A stretch of 56,477 nucleotides of DNA from Streptomyces oceani (lineage in GTDB: Bacteria > Actinomycetota > Actinomycetes > Streptomycetales > Streptomycetaceae): contig NZ_LJGU01000127.1 of assembly GCF_001751245.1 (NCBI RefSeq), forward strand, positions 4,481 through 60,957, written 5' to 3'. A program made the translations under genes and the position numbers. This document shows positions 27,854 through 36,761 of this stretch, one piece after another; position 1 is the first letter of the stretch; each line of letters starts with the position of its first letter. A model generated the notes under the pieces. The model was not told where the DNA came from. It searched no databases and saw only the letters and a list, made by a program, of their open reading frames with translations.

Positions 27854-27880
27854 TTTTCCACAACCCGTGAGTTGTCCACA
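27854..27880 (+). other. two DnaA-box-like 9-mers in tandem
   Basis: TTTTCCACA at 27854-27862 and TTGTCCACA at 27872-27880, same orientation, 18 bp start to start. The second is the preferred Streptomyces DnaA box. They lie in the 268-bp non-coding gap between I36 and MFS genes. Confidence 0.45.
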
Positions 27881-27935
27881 GGCCTGAGCCATCTTCCGGC
27901 ACCACGCGTATTGTCCTCGGGCCCTCGAGCACAAC

Positions 27936-27978
27936 GCGGCGGAGGTACCGGGGATCTACGCCCCGATGCCTCCGCCGC
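27936..27978 (-). terminator. terminator after the MFS transporter gene
   Basis: 10-bp outer stem GCGGCGGAGG/CCTCCGCCGC plus a 5-bp inner stem CGGGG/CCCCG separated by a 3x3 internal loop; 27 bases after the stop on the minus strand. Confidence 0.75.
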
Positions 27979-28004
27979 AGACGTCGCGTTCTGTGCCCGC
28001 TTCG

Positions 28005-29615
28005 TCAGATGTGCACTGTGGGCCCCGTGTTGTTCTGCCCACTCTTGGTGAAGACGGCCACACCCGCCGCCAGGACGGCCACGATCCCGGCACAAACGAA
28101 CGCCAGCCCCAGACCGGAGATGAACGAACTGTGGATCACATCCGTTATCGCCTTGGCGACAGCCTCAGGTGTTCCCTTCGGCGCGGGGGGAGCCATTCCC
28201 ACTTCCGCAGCGCCCTTGAGCTGCTCGGCCTTGTCCTCTGGAAGCGGTGGAAGCTGCTTCTCGGACCACTTCTCCGGAAGAGCCGTGTCCACTCGGGACG
28301 CCATCATCGCGCCCAGGACGGCCGTGCCGAGGCTGCCGCCCACCTGCATGCCCGCCTGCTGCAAGCCGCCAGCGACACCTGCGTGCTCGAGCGGCGCGTT
28401 ACCGACGATCACCTCGGTGGCGCCCACCATCACCGGGCCGAGTCCAAGCCCCAGGACCGCGAACCACAACGAAGTGACGAACGTGCCGGTGTCCGGCTCC
28501 AAGGTCGACATGCCGAACATGGCAACAGCTACGAACAACATGGCGATGACCAAGGGACCACGCGGCCCCACCTTGGTGATGAGCGCCCCCGCCAGCGGCG
28601 AGGAAACGATCATCATCCCGGTGAGCGGCAGCAGATGCATTCCACTCTCTACCGGCGACATGCCGTGGACGTTCTGCAGGTAGAACGTCACGAAGAAGAT
28701 CCCGCCCATGAAACCGAAGGCCATCAGGACCATCAGCACCGTCCCTGCCGACAGTGCCACGGAACGGAACATCGACAGTGGGAGCAGCGGCTCGCTGGCC
28801 TTCTTCTCCCAGAGCACGAACAGGATGAAGCAGGCCAGGGAGACCACCAGGAAGGCGATCGTCCCACCATCCGTCCAACCCCACTCCGGCGCCTTGATCA
28901 GCGACCACACCAGGCAGAACATCGCGCTGGACAACAGCGCGATGCCCGGGATGTCGAAGGATCGCGGTGCCTTCTCCGCCCGATGGTCCTTCAGGAGGAA
29001 GACACCCATCACCAGTGCGAGTGCCCCGACCGGGACGTTGATGAAGAACACCGACTCCCAGTTGATGTGCTCCACCAGCAGGCCACCCACGATGGGGCCA
29101 GCGGCTGTGGAAGCGCCGATGACGGCGCCCCAGATGCCGATCGCCTGGTTGAGCTTCTCGGCTGGGAACGACGCGCGCAGCAGTCCCAGTGCAGCCGGCA
29201 TGAGCAGCGCGCCGAACAGCCCCTGCAGCACCCGGAAGGTGATCACCATGGACACACTGCCGCCGAACCCGATGACAGCGGAAGCCACCGCGAAGCCAAC
29301 CACGCCGATCAGGAAGGTCTGTCGATGCCCGAAGCGGTCACCGATCTTTCCTGCCGTGATCAACGCTACGGCGAGAGCGAGGAGATAGCCGTTCGTGATC
29401 CACTGGACATCCGCGAGGCTGGCGCCCAGGTCCTTCTGAATCTCGGGGTTCGCGACAGCCACGATGGTGCCGTCGAGCGCCACCATGGTGACGCCCAGCG
29501 CCACCGTAAGCAGGGTCAGCCATGGATGGCCGCGCAGGCCGCGACCATTCCCCGGCTTTGTCGTCTGAGGATGCGGAGGCTCCGGTACATCCGCGACGGG
29601 GGTCTGGGTAGTCAT
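28005..29615 (-). CDS. DHA2 (EmrB/QacA) family MFS drug exporter
   Basis: 536 residues, 14 hydrophobic segments. The start of helix 1 has VALGVTMVALDGTIVAVANP, typical of DHA2 pumps; loop 2-3 has GKIGDRFGHR (motif A), and the helix 5 antiporter motif C is WGAVIGASTAAGPIVGG. A soluble loop of about 45 residues (PEKWSEKQLPPLPED) precedes the final helices. Proton-driven efflux of drugs or dyes, substrate unknown. It is divergent from a TetR gene 108 bp away, the standard pump/repressor pair. There is no ribosome site before the ATG and the -10 lies only 6 bases upstream, so the mRNA is probably leaderless. Confidence 0.92.
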   Translation of the reverse strand: MTTQTPVADVPEPPHPQTTKPGNGRGLRGHPWLTLLTVALGVTMVALDGTIVAVANPEIQKDLGASLADVQWITNGYLLALAVALITAGKIGDRFGHRQTFLIGVVGFAVASAVIGFGGSVSMVITFRVLQGLFGALLMPAALGLLRASFPAEKLNQAIGIWGAVIGASTAAGPIVGGLLVEHINWESVFFINVPVGALALVMGVFLLKDHRAEKAPRSFDIPGIALLSSAMFCLVWSLIKAPEWGWTDGGTIAFLVVSLACFILFVLWEKKASEPLLPLSMFRSVALSAGTVLMVLMAFGFMGGIFFVTFYLQNVHGMSPVESGMHLLPLTGMMIVSSPLAGALITKVGPRGPLVIAMLFVAVAMFGMSTLEPDTGTFVTSLWFAVLGLGLGPVMVGATEVIVGNAPLEHAGVAGGLQQAGMQVGGSLGTAVLGAMMASRVDTALPEKWSEKQLPPLPEDKAEQLKGAAEVGMAPPAPKGTPEAVAKAITDVIHSSFISGLGLAFVCAGIVAVLAAGVAVFTKSGQNNTGPTVHI

Positions 29616-29621
29616 GCGAGA

Positions 29622-29651
29622 AGATTAATGACAGCGACTGACAATTGACAA
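29622..29651 (-). promoter_or_regulatory. promoter of the MFS gene, probably leaderless
   Basis: Minus strand: TTGTCA (29646-29651), 18-base spacer, TAATCT (29622-29627), then six bases to the ATG at 29615. The AT-rich 29620-29700 region also has a TGAGT...ACTCA dyad (about 29671-29696) that could bind the divergent TetR. Confidence 0.55.
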
Positions 29652-29722
29652 ACCCATAAATGAGTCGGTAAGTGTCACGCAACTCAATAGCGGTGTGCAC
29701 AGGCGACAGGAGGTAACTGACG

Positions 29723-30403
29723 GTGACTGGCCTCCGTGAGCGCAAGAAGCAGCGCACCCGGGACGCCCTGATCAGGGCGTCGCACGAACTGTTCGTCACT
29801 CGGGGATACGACGAGACTACGATCGATGAGATCACCGATGTGGTGGATGTCTCACAGCGGACGTTCTTCCGCTACTTCTCCAGCAAGGAGGCCGTCGCGT
29901 TCGCCCTACAGGACGAGGTGGAGACGCGATTCTGCGTCGCGGCCCTCAACCGGCCGAGTCAGGAGTCACCGGCTCAGGCCCTGCGCAACGCCCTGACATC
30001 GACATGGACCGGTGCCGCGGAGTCCGTTCACAAAGTCGTCCCAATGAACATTCACATGCGGATGTGGCGGCTCATCGAAACCACACCCGCCTTGCTCGCC
30101 GCACACATGTGGCGTTCGGCGGAGATGGAGGACCGTCTGACCTCGGTGATCGCCACCCGTGAAGGCATCGATACGACCACCGACCTGCGTCCCCGCGTGC
30201 TTGTCGCACAGTTCTCCGGGGTGATGCGGTCAGCGGGACGGCAATGGGCGATGACAGAGGACATCACGCTCCGAGCCATGAAGATCACGATCGAGAAATA
30301 CCTCGATCTCATGGGACCGGCTCTGGACGAGAACTGGAGCAACGGCGAATCACACGGTGACGGTCCGTCCGACACTCAATCACACAGTGACACAAGGCAG
30401 TAG
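29723..30403 (+). CDS. TetR family repressor of the divergent MFS pump
   Basis: 226 residues. N-terminal TetR helix-turn-helix: RTRDALIRASHELFVTRGYDETTIDEI, then VSQRTFFRYFSSKEAVAF, in residues 10-58. The C-terminal all-helical domain is the ligand pocket. GTG start at 29723, ten bases after GGAGG. The tail beyond about residue 195 is Ser/Asp/His-rich. Divergent arrangement with the DHA2 pump points to ligand-relieved repression of that pump and itself. Confidence 0.9.
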   Translation: MTGLRERKKQRTRDALIRASHELFVTRGYDETTIDEITDVVDVSQRTFFRYFSSKEAVAFALQDEVETRFCVAALNRPSQESPAQALRNALTSTWTGAAESVHKVVPMNIHMRMWRLIETTPALLAAHMWRSAEMEDRLTSVIATREGIDTTTDLRPRVLVAQFSGVMRSAGRQWAMTEDITLRAMKITIEKYLDLMGPALDENWSNGESHGDGPSDTQSHSDTRQ

Positions 30404-30472
30404 GTGAAATGGTTCACGGGGCTCGGCTCGGCCACGGTCTCACGGGGGCACAGCATCTAGTGTGTCGCCCCA

Positions 30473-31711
30473 GTGACTTCCTTTCCCGTACTCAGTTCCC
30501 GATCGTCCAGGGTGGCCTTCCCCGCCGCTGAGGTCCCGTACACCGCTCCCGGACGCGCGCTCCTCACCCTCCTCCTGGTACTGGTTCTCCTGACCACCAC
30601 CGGTTGGCCAGCCACCGGGAACGACTCCGGACGGGACTCCCGGGAAGCCGCTCTGGCCCGCTGGCACAAAGGAAGCATCGCCGGCCGGAAGCTCCCCGAC
30701 ACGAACTCCTCCCCCAAAGCACTCGAGAGGTTCTTCAGTACGCTCACCACGGCACAGCGCCATCGACTCGCTGACCGTCATCCGCTCATCGTGGGCAACA
30801 CGGACGGCGCACCAGTTCAGCTTCGCTACCGCGCCAACCACAAGGCGATCCGCGACGCCCGCGACATGGCGCAGAGGCAAGCTGACAAACCCCGCCTGAC
30901 CGCGGACGCTCAGCACGTCGCCGAGCGACGCGCTGATCGGTTGAGCGCTTTGCTCAAGGACGGTCGGCAGATCCTCGCCTTCGATCCGACCGGTCGGGGA
31001 AAGGCCGCGGAGGTCTTCGGTGACCTCTCCCATGCCGAACGAGTGTCTGTGATCGTTCCCGGAATCGGCACCGAGCTGCTGACCTTCGAGCGTTCCAACC
31101 GCGAGTACGCCGCGCCCGTCGGCATGGCCCGGGCGGTCCATGCCAAGCAGCGAGCGATGACTCCAGAGGTGCGTACGGCGACCGTGGCCTGGGCCGGCTA
31201 CAACGCTCCGGATGGCCTGGGTATTGAAGCCGCCTCCTCGGCACGTGCTGAGGAGGGGGCGACACAGCTCATCGATTTCGTGACAGGCGATCTCCCCAGC
31301 TCCGGTCGAGTCGCCTTGCTGTGCCACAGCTACGGTTCGGTGACCTGCGGAGCCGCAGCGGACCGACTGCCTCGTCGGGTCACGGACATCGCCGTCGCGG
31401 GTAGCCCTGGCATGGGGACGACCAGCACGAACGCGCTGCGCACGGAAGCCCGGATCTGGGCCATGCGGAACAGCGAGGACTGGATCTCGAGTGTTCCGCA
31501 CCTGCGGTTCGCCGGACTGGGCCACGGAACCGACCCGGTCGATGCCGGCTTCGGTGCCCGGGAAGTATCCGCGAAAGGCGCGGCGGGGCACGCCGGCTAC
31601 TTCGTTCCGGGCACCCGCAGTCTCACCAACCTCTCCGCCATCGGCGCAGGCGAGTCGCCACATGTCCGCTGTGCCCTGGATGACCCGGACTGTGCCTCGA
31701 GAAATGGCTGA
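30473..31711 (+). CDS. alpha/beta hydrolase, DUF1023-like, signal-anchored
   Basis: 412 residues. A hydrophobic stretch at about 27-43 (ALLTLLLVLVLLTTTGW) acts as signal or anchor. The catalytic elbow is LLCHSYGSVTCG near residue 283 (nucleophile Ser of G/C-H-S-Y-G). Helical N-terminal repeats (about 55-165) precede it, as in DUF1023 proteins. Probably an esterase or lipase-like enzyme facing outside. The C-terminus has C-D-D-P-D-C. No GGAGG-like site precedes the GTG at 30473. No obvious operon partner; DUF4429 follows 47 bp later. Confidence 0.75.
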   Translation: MTSFPVLSSRSSRVAFPAAEVPYTAPGRALLTLLLVLVLLTTTGWPATGNDSGRDSREAALARWHKGSIAGRKLPDTNSSPKALERFFSTLTTAQRHRLADRHPLIVGNTDGAPVQLRYRANHKAIRDARDMAQRQADKPRLTADAQHVAERRADRLSALLKDGRQILAFDPTGRGKAAEVFGDLSHAERVSVIVPGIGTELLTFERSNREYAAPVGMARAVHAKQRAMTPEVRTATVAWAGYNAPDGLGIEAASSARAEEGATQLIDFVTGDLPSSGRVALLCHSYGSVTCGAAADRLPRRVTDIAVAGSPGMGTTSTNALRTEARIWAMRNSEDWISSVPHLRFAGLGHGTDPVDAGFGAREVSAKGAAGHAGYFVPGTRSLTNLSAIGAGESPHVRCALDDPDCASRNG

Positions 31712-31758
31712 GCCGCATACTGTTGTGGAGGGGGACGCACGGGCAACCGCCGCTTACG

Positions 31759-32676
31759 ATGGCCCACATGGGTGACGTACTGGCTGGAATTCACTCCACC
31801 TGGGAGTTCGACACGGACTCGGTGCTCATCCGCTTCGAACGGGGGATTCGCACACCGAAGCTGTTCCACGTGCTCGCGGAGCGGCGGATTCCGTACGAGG
31901 CGCTGAGCGCTGTCGAACTGGCACCAGGAGGAAAACGCGGCACGGTGGTTCTGCGTGCGGTACCGCGTGAGGGCGCCGATCCACTACTCGAAGCCGCCGC
32001 GGGTCAACTCAAGGAGGGCAGCGACCCGTATCGACTGGTGCTGCCGGTCGAACGCCAGCTGTTGGCGGACTACTACGCCACGGAATTGTGCTCCGTACTC
32101 GGCCCGGAGGCCGACGAACCCGCTGAGCGCCACATGGTGGCGGCTCCGCCCGCTCCCTTGAGCTTCAAGGCGTACGACGGCAAGGCTTCCTTCGACGGTC
32201 AGACCATCACCTTCCGATGGTTCTGGACCGGCGCCTCCTCAGCGAAGTGGCGGGCGGGTGACCAGTCCTTCACAGTCGATGAGTTGGAGGGCGTCGAGTG
32301 GCGCTCACCAGAGGGGCTGAACGGCCACCTACGGCTCCGCCCGCACAGCAGTGACGGTTCTTCCCCGGGAGGCGACACACCCCCGATAAACGCGGATCAG
32401 GACCCGGCTTCGGTGGTCTTCGGGCTCGGTTACGGACTCGTTTACGAGTCTCTGCCGTTCGCCGCGTCAGTCCTCGCGGCCGTACGGGCAGCCGAGCCCG
32501 TGATGGCCCTGGAACCGGCCGGGTCCACGCCTCACGGGTCGCTGCCACGACAACTGCGCGCCGACCCGGCGGACATCGCGGACCGCATCCGGCACCTCGG
32601 CGAGCTGCACGAGTCCGGTCTGCTGACCGATGAGGAGTTCACCCAGAAGAAGGCGGAGCTGCTCGCGGAGCTCTGA
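31759..32676 (+). CDS. DUF4429 domain protein with C-terminal SHOCT motif
   Basis: 305 residues, soluble. Two repeats of a DUF4429-type beta-rich (PH-like) domain, the first around STWEFDTDSVLIRF and IPYEALSAVEL (about 10-125), the second around YDGKASFDGQTITFRWFW and ELEGVEWRSPEG (about 138-255). The end DRIRHLGELHESGLLTDEEFTQKK is a SHOCT motif. Family role unclear; SHOCT is an oligomerisation or membrane-linked tag. Start ATG at 31759 (an ATG at 31768 also fits). Convergent with the serine hydrolase gene. Confidence 0.85.
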   Translation: MAHMGDVLAGIHSTWEFDTDSVLIRFERGIRTPKLFHVLAERRIPYEALSAVELAPGGKRGTVVLRAVPREGADPLLEAAAGQLKEGSDPYRLVLPVERQLLADYYATELCSVLGPEADEPAERHMVAAPPAPLSFKAYDGKASFDGQTITFRWFWTGASSAKWRAGDQSFTVDELEGVEWRSPEGLNGHLRLRPHSSDGSSPGGDTPPINADQDPASVVFGLGYGLVYESLPFAASVLAAVRAAEPVMALEPAGSTPHGSLPRQLRADPADIADRIRHLGELHESGLLTDEEFTQKKAELLAEL

Positions 32677-32709
32677 CGCGGCATGCCCTCGCGAGGGCCA
32701 GCGACCATC

Positions 32710-33531
32710 TCAGCTCGCTGGGAGGGCCTTGAGGACCGCATCCGTAAACAGCGGCCACACCTCGGACGCCCATGGCCCGAACGCCCGGTCGGTCAGAGCC
32801 ACACAGGCAGCTCCAGCTTCCGGATCAACCCAGACAAACGTGCCGGACTGCCCGAAATGCCCAAATGTTCTTGATGAGGATGAAGTACCCGTCCAGTGTG
32901 GCGACTTGGCATCGCGGATCTCGTATCCGAGGCCCCAGTCGTTCGGCGCCTGATGCCCGTATCCCGGAAGCACGCCCTTCAGTCCGGGATAGACCACTGT
33001 GGTCGCCTCCCGAAGAGTCTCCGGGTCCAGCAGCCGGGGCGCCTGCAGTTCCGCCAGGAAGCGCAAGAAGTCCTCGACCGTGGAGGCACCGTCCTTCGCC
33101 GGTGACCCGGACACCTCACTCGCGCTCATACCCAGCGGCTCCAACACCGCCTCCCGCACGTAGGTGGGGAAGGGTATGCCGGTGGCGGCGGCGATGTGCT
33201 CACCCAGAACTTCGAACCCCGCGTTCGAGTAGATCCGCCGGTCACCCGGCGGCGCCATCGCCACGTTCTCGTCGAACGCAAGCCCCGAGGCGTGTGCCAG
33301 CAGATGACGGACGGTGGCGCCGGCCGGCCCGGCAGGCTCCGCCAACTCCACCGCACCTTCCTCGACAGCGACCAGGGCGGCGTACGCGGCCAGCGGCTTG
33401 GTGACCGAGGCCAGATCGAACCGCCTCTCCGTCGGTCCGCAGCGCCCGACGACGCTCCCGTCCCGCCGTACAACAGCCGCTGCCGCGGTCGGAACCGGCC
33501 AGCTCTCGATCATCCGCAGTGCGTTCTCCAT
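32710..33531 (-). CDS. beta-lactamase-fold serine hydrolase (class C-like)
   Basis: 273 residues, no signal peptide. The nucleophile is S42 in LASVTKPL (SxxK), the tyrosine is in RIYSNAGF (YxN), and FGHFGQSGT stands for the H/KxG triad. ATVRHLLAHASGL is the usual family block. Acts as an esterase or D-Ala-D-Ala-type hydrolase, probably inside the cell. A single gene; start ATG at 33531. The opposite strand has a weak hairpin only. Confidence 0.88.
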   Translation of the reverse strand: MENALRMIESWPVPTAAAAVVRRDGSVVGRCGPTERRFDLASVTKPLAAYAALVAVEEGAVELAEPAGPAGATVRHLLAHASGLAFDENVAMAPPGDRRIYSNAGFEVLGEHIAAATGIPFPTYVREAVLEPLGMSASEVSGSPAKDGASTVEDFLRFLAELQAPRLLDPETLREATTVVYPGLKGVLPGYGHQAPNDWGLGYEIRDAKSPHWTGTSSSSRTFGHFGQSGTFVWVDPEAGAACVALTDRAFGPWASEVWPLFTDAVLKALPAS

Positions 33532-33680
33532 GGTGGGAAGCCTAACGCGGCTGCTTCTTGCCTCCGCTCTTCCTCGCGACCGAGACGTACGACCGCGAAT
33601 CACGGAACTCCAGGAGACTCTCACGGCGTTGAACCGCAAGGTCGAGATGTGCGTGAGAGCTTCCCAGGAGGTGCGCTTCC

Positions 33681-33724
33681 GAGGACGGCTGGGGCCCGTC
33701 TGCGCCACGGCCCCACCCGTCCTC
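33681..33724 (-). terminator. terminator at the end of the pirin gene
   Basis: Arms 33681-33696 and 33709-33724 pair over 16 positions with one mismatch; the hairpin begins at the pirin stop codon. Confidence 0.7.
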
Positions 33725-34442
33725 AGCCGTACGCGGGCTCCGTCCCCATCTCCCACACGAGCAGCTCGGCCTCGGAGTCACCCGGTACGGCAAGGTACGC
33801 GGCTCCGTCTCCCAGCGGGCCGGCGATTCGGGCGGCGTCCCCGGCTTCCAGCGTCTCTCCCGCCACCCGCACGAGCCCGCGCACCACGTGCACGTAGACC
33901 CGGGCGGAACACGGCAACGCCGTCCTCCCTCCAGCGGATAGCCGCCGGACATGCAGGGTCGCGTCGGTGCGCGGCATGGCGTACGGAGTGCTGTCCGCGA
34001 TACCCCGCACCAACTCGTACTCGGGTTCCCGAGCATCCCGTTCGACGCCTCGCCCGTCACCGCACTCAGCCTCGGGAAGCAGCCACATCTGCACGAAGCG
34101 CAGTGGGTCGGTGCCCGCGTTGCGTTCGGCGTGCACCACGCCGTCCGTGCCCGCGCTGAGCCGCTGAAGGTCTCCGGGGCGTACGTGGGTCACCCGGCCG
34201 TGTGGATCCTCGTGTGCGAGCAGGCCCGCAGTCACCCAGGTCACGATTTCGATGTCCCGGTGGCGGTGCCGGGGGAAGCCGGCGCCGACGGCCAACCGCT
34301 CCTCGTTACACGCGACCAGTGGCCCGAAACGCACGTTAGCCGGGTCGTAGAAACCCGCGAAGGAGAAAGCGTGACGGGTGTCGATCCCAGCCTCGACGTC
34401 CCCGCCCCGGTACCTCTCGGCAGCACGCCACAACTGGAGCAT
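33723..34442 (-). CDS. pirin family bicupin
   Basis: 239 residues with two cupin domains. The metal site of the first cupin reads FPRHRHRDIEIVTWV (His pair, about 56-58) and VVHAERN (His and Glu, about 101-103), the standard pirin ligands. Known family: iron-binding pirins, some with quercetin dioxygenase activity, others regulators. In Serratia pirin binds pyruvate dehydrogenase E1, of interest because aceE lies nearby, but that is only a hint. Start at ATG 34442 rather than further upstream because the extension looks non-homologous. Divergent from fasR by 60 bp. Confidence 0.9.
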   Translation of the reverse strand: MLQLWRAAERYRGGDVEAGIDTRHAFSFAGFYDPANVRFGPLVACNEERLAVGAGFPRHRHRDIEIVTWVTAGLLAHEDPHGRVTHVRPGDLQRLSAGTDGVVHAERNAGTDPLRFVQMWLLPEAECGDGRGVERDAREPEYELVRGIADSTPYAMPRTDATLHVRRLSAGGRTALPCSARVYVHVVRGLVRVAGETLEAGDAARIAGPLGDGAAYLAVPGDSEAELLVWEMGTEPAYG

Positions 34443-34502
34443 GCCGTCAAGCGTAGCCCGCCCCCATATCTCCTTCACTGTCCGATGAGGCAGGCTGGAC
34501 AG

Positions 34503-35711
34503 GTGCCCGTACCCACAGATCCCGAAGAACCGGCCGCCGGTCCACCACCGGATCACCCGCACCAGGCCACGCTCAGGCGTCTGGAACAGTCCTCCGGCAA
34601 GCTCGCCGCAGCAGCGATCGCACGCATGGATGAGCAGTTGCCGTGGTATCGCGCGATGCCGCCGGAGAACCGCTCCTGGATCGGACTGGTCGCGCAGGCC
34701 GGCATCGCCGCGTTCACCGAGTGGTTCCGCCGCCCGGAGACGCCTCAGGCGATCAGCACTGACGTGTTCGGTACGGCACCGCGGGAGCTCACCCGGGCGA
34801 TCACTCTCCGTCAGACGGTGGAGATGGTGCGTACGACGATCGAGGTGGTCGAGACGGCCATCGACGAAGTCGCCGCTCCGGGCGATGAGTCAGTGCTGCG
34901 CGAGGCGCTGCTCGTCTACGCGCGCGAGATCGCTTTCGCCACCGCGCAGGTGTACGCACAGGCAGCCGAAGCGCGCGGGGCGTGGGACGCAAGGCTGGAG
35001 TCACTTGTGGTCAACGCCGTGGTCTCCGGCGAGGCCGACGACGGTGCGCTGTCCAGGGCGGCCGCTCTCGGGTGGGGTTCGCCCGAGCATGTGGCCGTGG
35101 TGCTGGGTACGGCGCCGGATGGCGACAGCGAACTGACCGTGGAAGCCATTCGGCGAGCCGCCCGGCAAGCGAAACTCCAGGTCCTGACCGGTGTGTTGGG
35201 CAGTCGGCTGGTAGTGGTCGCTGGCGGCTCCGACAATCCGCTGCAGGCTGCCAAGTCGCTGATCGGGCCGTACGCGCCCGGTCCGGTGGTGGCTGGGCCA
35301 GTCGTCGGTGATCTCGTCTCGGCCACCCGCTCGGCACAGGCGGCGGCGGCCGGCTTGCGAGCGTGTGCCGCCTGGCCGGACGCGCCGCGCCCCGTACTCG
35401 CGGATGATCTTCTGCCGGAGCGTGCCATGGCCGGCGACCCGGCCGCCCGGGATCTGTTGGTGGAGGAGATCTACAGACCACTTGAATCCGCGGGCGCTGC
35501 GCTACTGGAAACGCTGAGTGTCTACCTGGAGCAGGCCACCAGCCTCGAAGGCGCGGCACGGATGCTGTTCGTCCACCCCAATACCGTCCGCTACCGGCTG
35601 CGACGTGTGACAGACGTCACGGGTTGGCTGCCTTCCGATGTACGCTCGGCATTCACTCTGCGTGTCGCGCTGATCCTGGGGCGGCTGGCGGACGACAGGG
35701 CGCAGCACTAG
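34503..35711 (+). CDS. fasR: FasR, PucR-type activator of fatty acid synthesis
   Basis: 402 residues. A mostly helical N-terminal part is followed by a GAF/PucR-type middle, and the C-terminal helix-turn-helix is in SLEGAARMLFVHPNTVRYRLRRVTDVTG (about 357-384). FasR in S. coelicolor (SCO2386) directly activates the fab operon and occupies this very position. GTG at 34503 taken as start; an ATG at 34485 also fits but has no ribosome site. 99 bp before fabD, same strand. It begins 60 bp from the pirin start, on the opposite strand. Confidence 0.9.
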   Translation: MPVPTDPEEPAAGPPPDHPHQATLRRLEQSSGKLAAAAIARMDEQLPWYRAMPPENRSWIGLVAQAGIAAFTEWFRRPETPQAISTDVFGTAPRELTRAITLRQTVEMVRTTIEVVETAIDEVAAPGDESVLREALLVYAREIAFATAQVYAQAAEARGAWDARLESLVVNAVVSGEADDGALSRAAALGWGSPEHVAVVLGTAPDGDSELTVEAIRRAARQAKLQVLTGVLGSRLVVVAGGSDNPLQAAKSLIGPYAPGPVVAGPVVGDLVSATRSAQAAAAGLRACAAWPDAPRPVLADDLLPERAMAGDPAARDLLVEEIYRPLESAGAALLETLSVYLEQATSLEGAARMLFVHPNTVRYRLRRVTDVTGWLPSDVRSAFTLRVALILGRLADDRAQH

Positions 35712-35725
35712 ACGACTCGCGGCTT

Positions 35726-35742
35726 TTGTTGAAGGACGACAA
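35726..35742. promoter_or_regulatory. inverted repeat in the fabD promoter, FasR-site candidate
   Basis: TTGTTG-AAGGA-CGACAA, arms matching at five of six positions, 69 bp before the chosen fabD start and after fasR. Position suits an activator site; identity as FasR operator is inferred. Confidence 0.4.
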
Positions 35743-35810
35743 TTCCAGCGACGGTTCTTCGTATCGGTTCCCACGGGCAGTTCCCCGTGCCAACGAGAGA
35801 GGGTGTGAGA

Positions 35811-36755
35811 GTGCTCGTACTCGTCGCTCCCGGCCAAGGCGCTCAGAAGCCGGGTTTCCTCACTCCGTGGCTCGACCTCCCCGGTGTCGCCGATCGAATC
35901 CGGGAGTGGTCCGAGGCCATCGACCTGGACCTGATCTACTACGGCACCGAGGGCACTGCCGAGGAGATCGTGGACACCGCGGTGGCGCAACCGTTGCTGG
36001 TGGCGTCCGCCCTGGTATCCACGACCGCTCTGCTCGAGGACCACGAGCCGACACAGATCGTCGGGCTCACCGCGGGACACAGCGTCGGCGAGCTGCCGGC
36101 CAGCGTCACCGCCGGTGTGCTGTCCGCCGAGGCCGCCATGTCCCTCGTACGCACTCGTGGCCGAGCGATGGCGAAGGCCGCAGCCGCCAGCGGAACCGGC
36201 ATGTCCGCGGTCCTTGGCGGAGACTCGGAGACGGTGACGGAGCATCTGGCGAAGCTCGGACTCACCGCGGCCAACGTGAACGGCGCCGGTCAGATCGTCG
36301 CGGCCGGTACGCTGGAACAGCTGGCCGCGTTGAACGACGACAAGCCTCCCGAGGCGCGGGTGCGTCCCCTGAAGGTCGCGGGCGCCTTTCACACGGAGCA
36401 CATGGCACCCGCGGTGGCGGATCTGGAGACCGCGATCAAGGAGGTCACCACCCGGAATCCGGTCATCCCCTTCGTCTCCAACCGGGATGGCGAGGTCGTC
36501 AGCTCGGGTGCGGAGGTGGCGGAGCGACTCATCGGTCAGGTGGCCAGTCCGGTCCGTTGGGATCTGTGCATGGAGACCTTTCAGAATCGGGAGGCCAGCA
36601 CGGTGATCGAGGTCTGCCCGGGTGGCACGCTGACCGGTTTGGCGAAGCGCGCCATGTCCGGTGTACGGACGCTGGCGCTCAAGTCACCCGCTGACCTCGA
36701 CAAGGCGCGGGCACTCGTGGCCGAGCACGCTGAGTCGGCCGAACAGGGAGTCTGA
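35811..36755 (+). CDS. fabD: malonyl-CoA:ACP transacylase
   Basis: 314 residues. Catalytic Ser is S91 in LTAGHSVGELPA, and the His is in GAFHTEHM near 200; VAPGQGAQ is the family N-terminus. It loads malonyl on AcpP. GTG at 35811 chosen, seven bases after GAGAGGG; the GTG at 35805 is an alternative. First gene of the fabD-fabH-acpP-fabF operon; 6 bp before fabH. Confidence 0.97.
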   Translation: MLVLVAPGQGAQKPGFLTPWLDLPGVADRIREWSEAIDLDLIYYGTEGTAEEIVDTAVAQPLLVASALVSTTALLEDHEPTQIVGLTAGHSVGELPASVTAGVLSAEAAMSLVRTRGRAMAKAAAASGTGMSAVLGGDSETVTEHLAKLGLTAANVNGAGQIVAAGTLEQLAALNDDKPPEARVRPLKVAGAFHTEHMAPAVADLETAIKEVTTRNPVIPFVSNRDGEVVSSGAEVAERLIGQVASPVRWDLCMETFQNREASTVIEVCPGGTLTGLAKRAMSGVRTLALKSPADLDKARALVAEHAESAEQGV

Positions 36756-36761
36756 CAGATC

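Noticed and set aside
24582..27932. Long minus-strand open frame opposite aceE
   Set aside because: aceE is certain on the plus strand; the reverse frame has no family signature.
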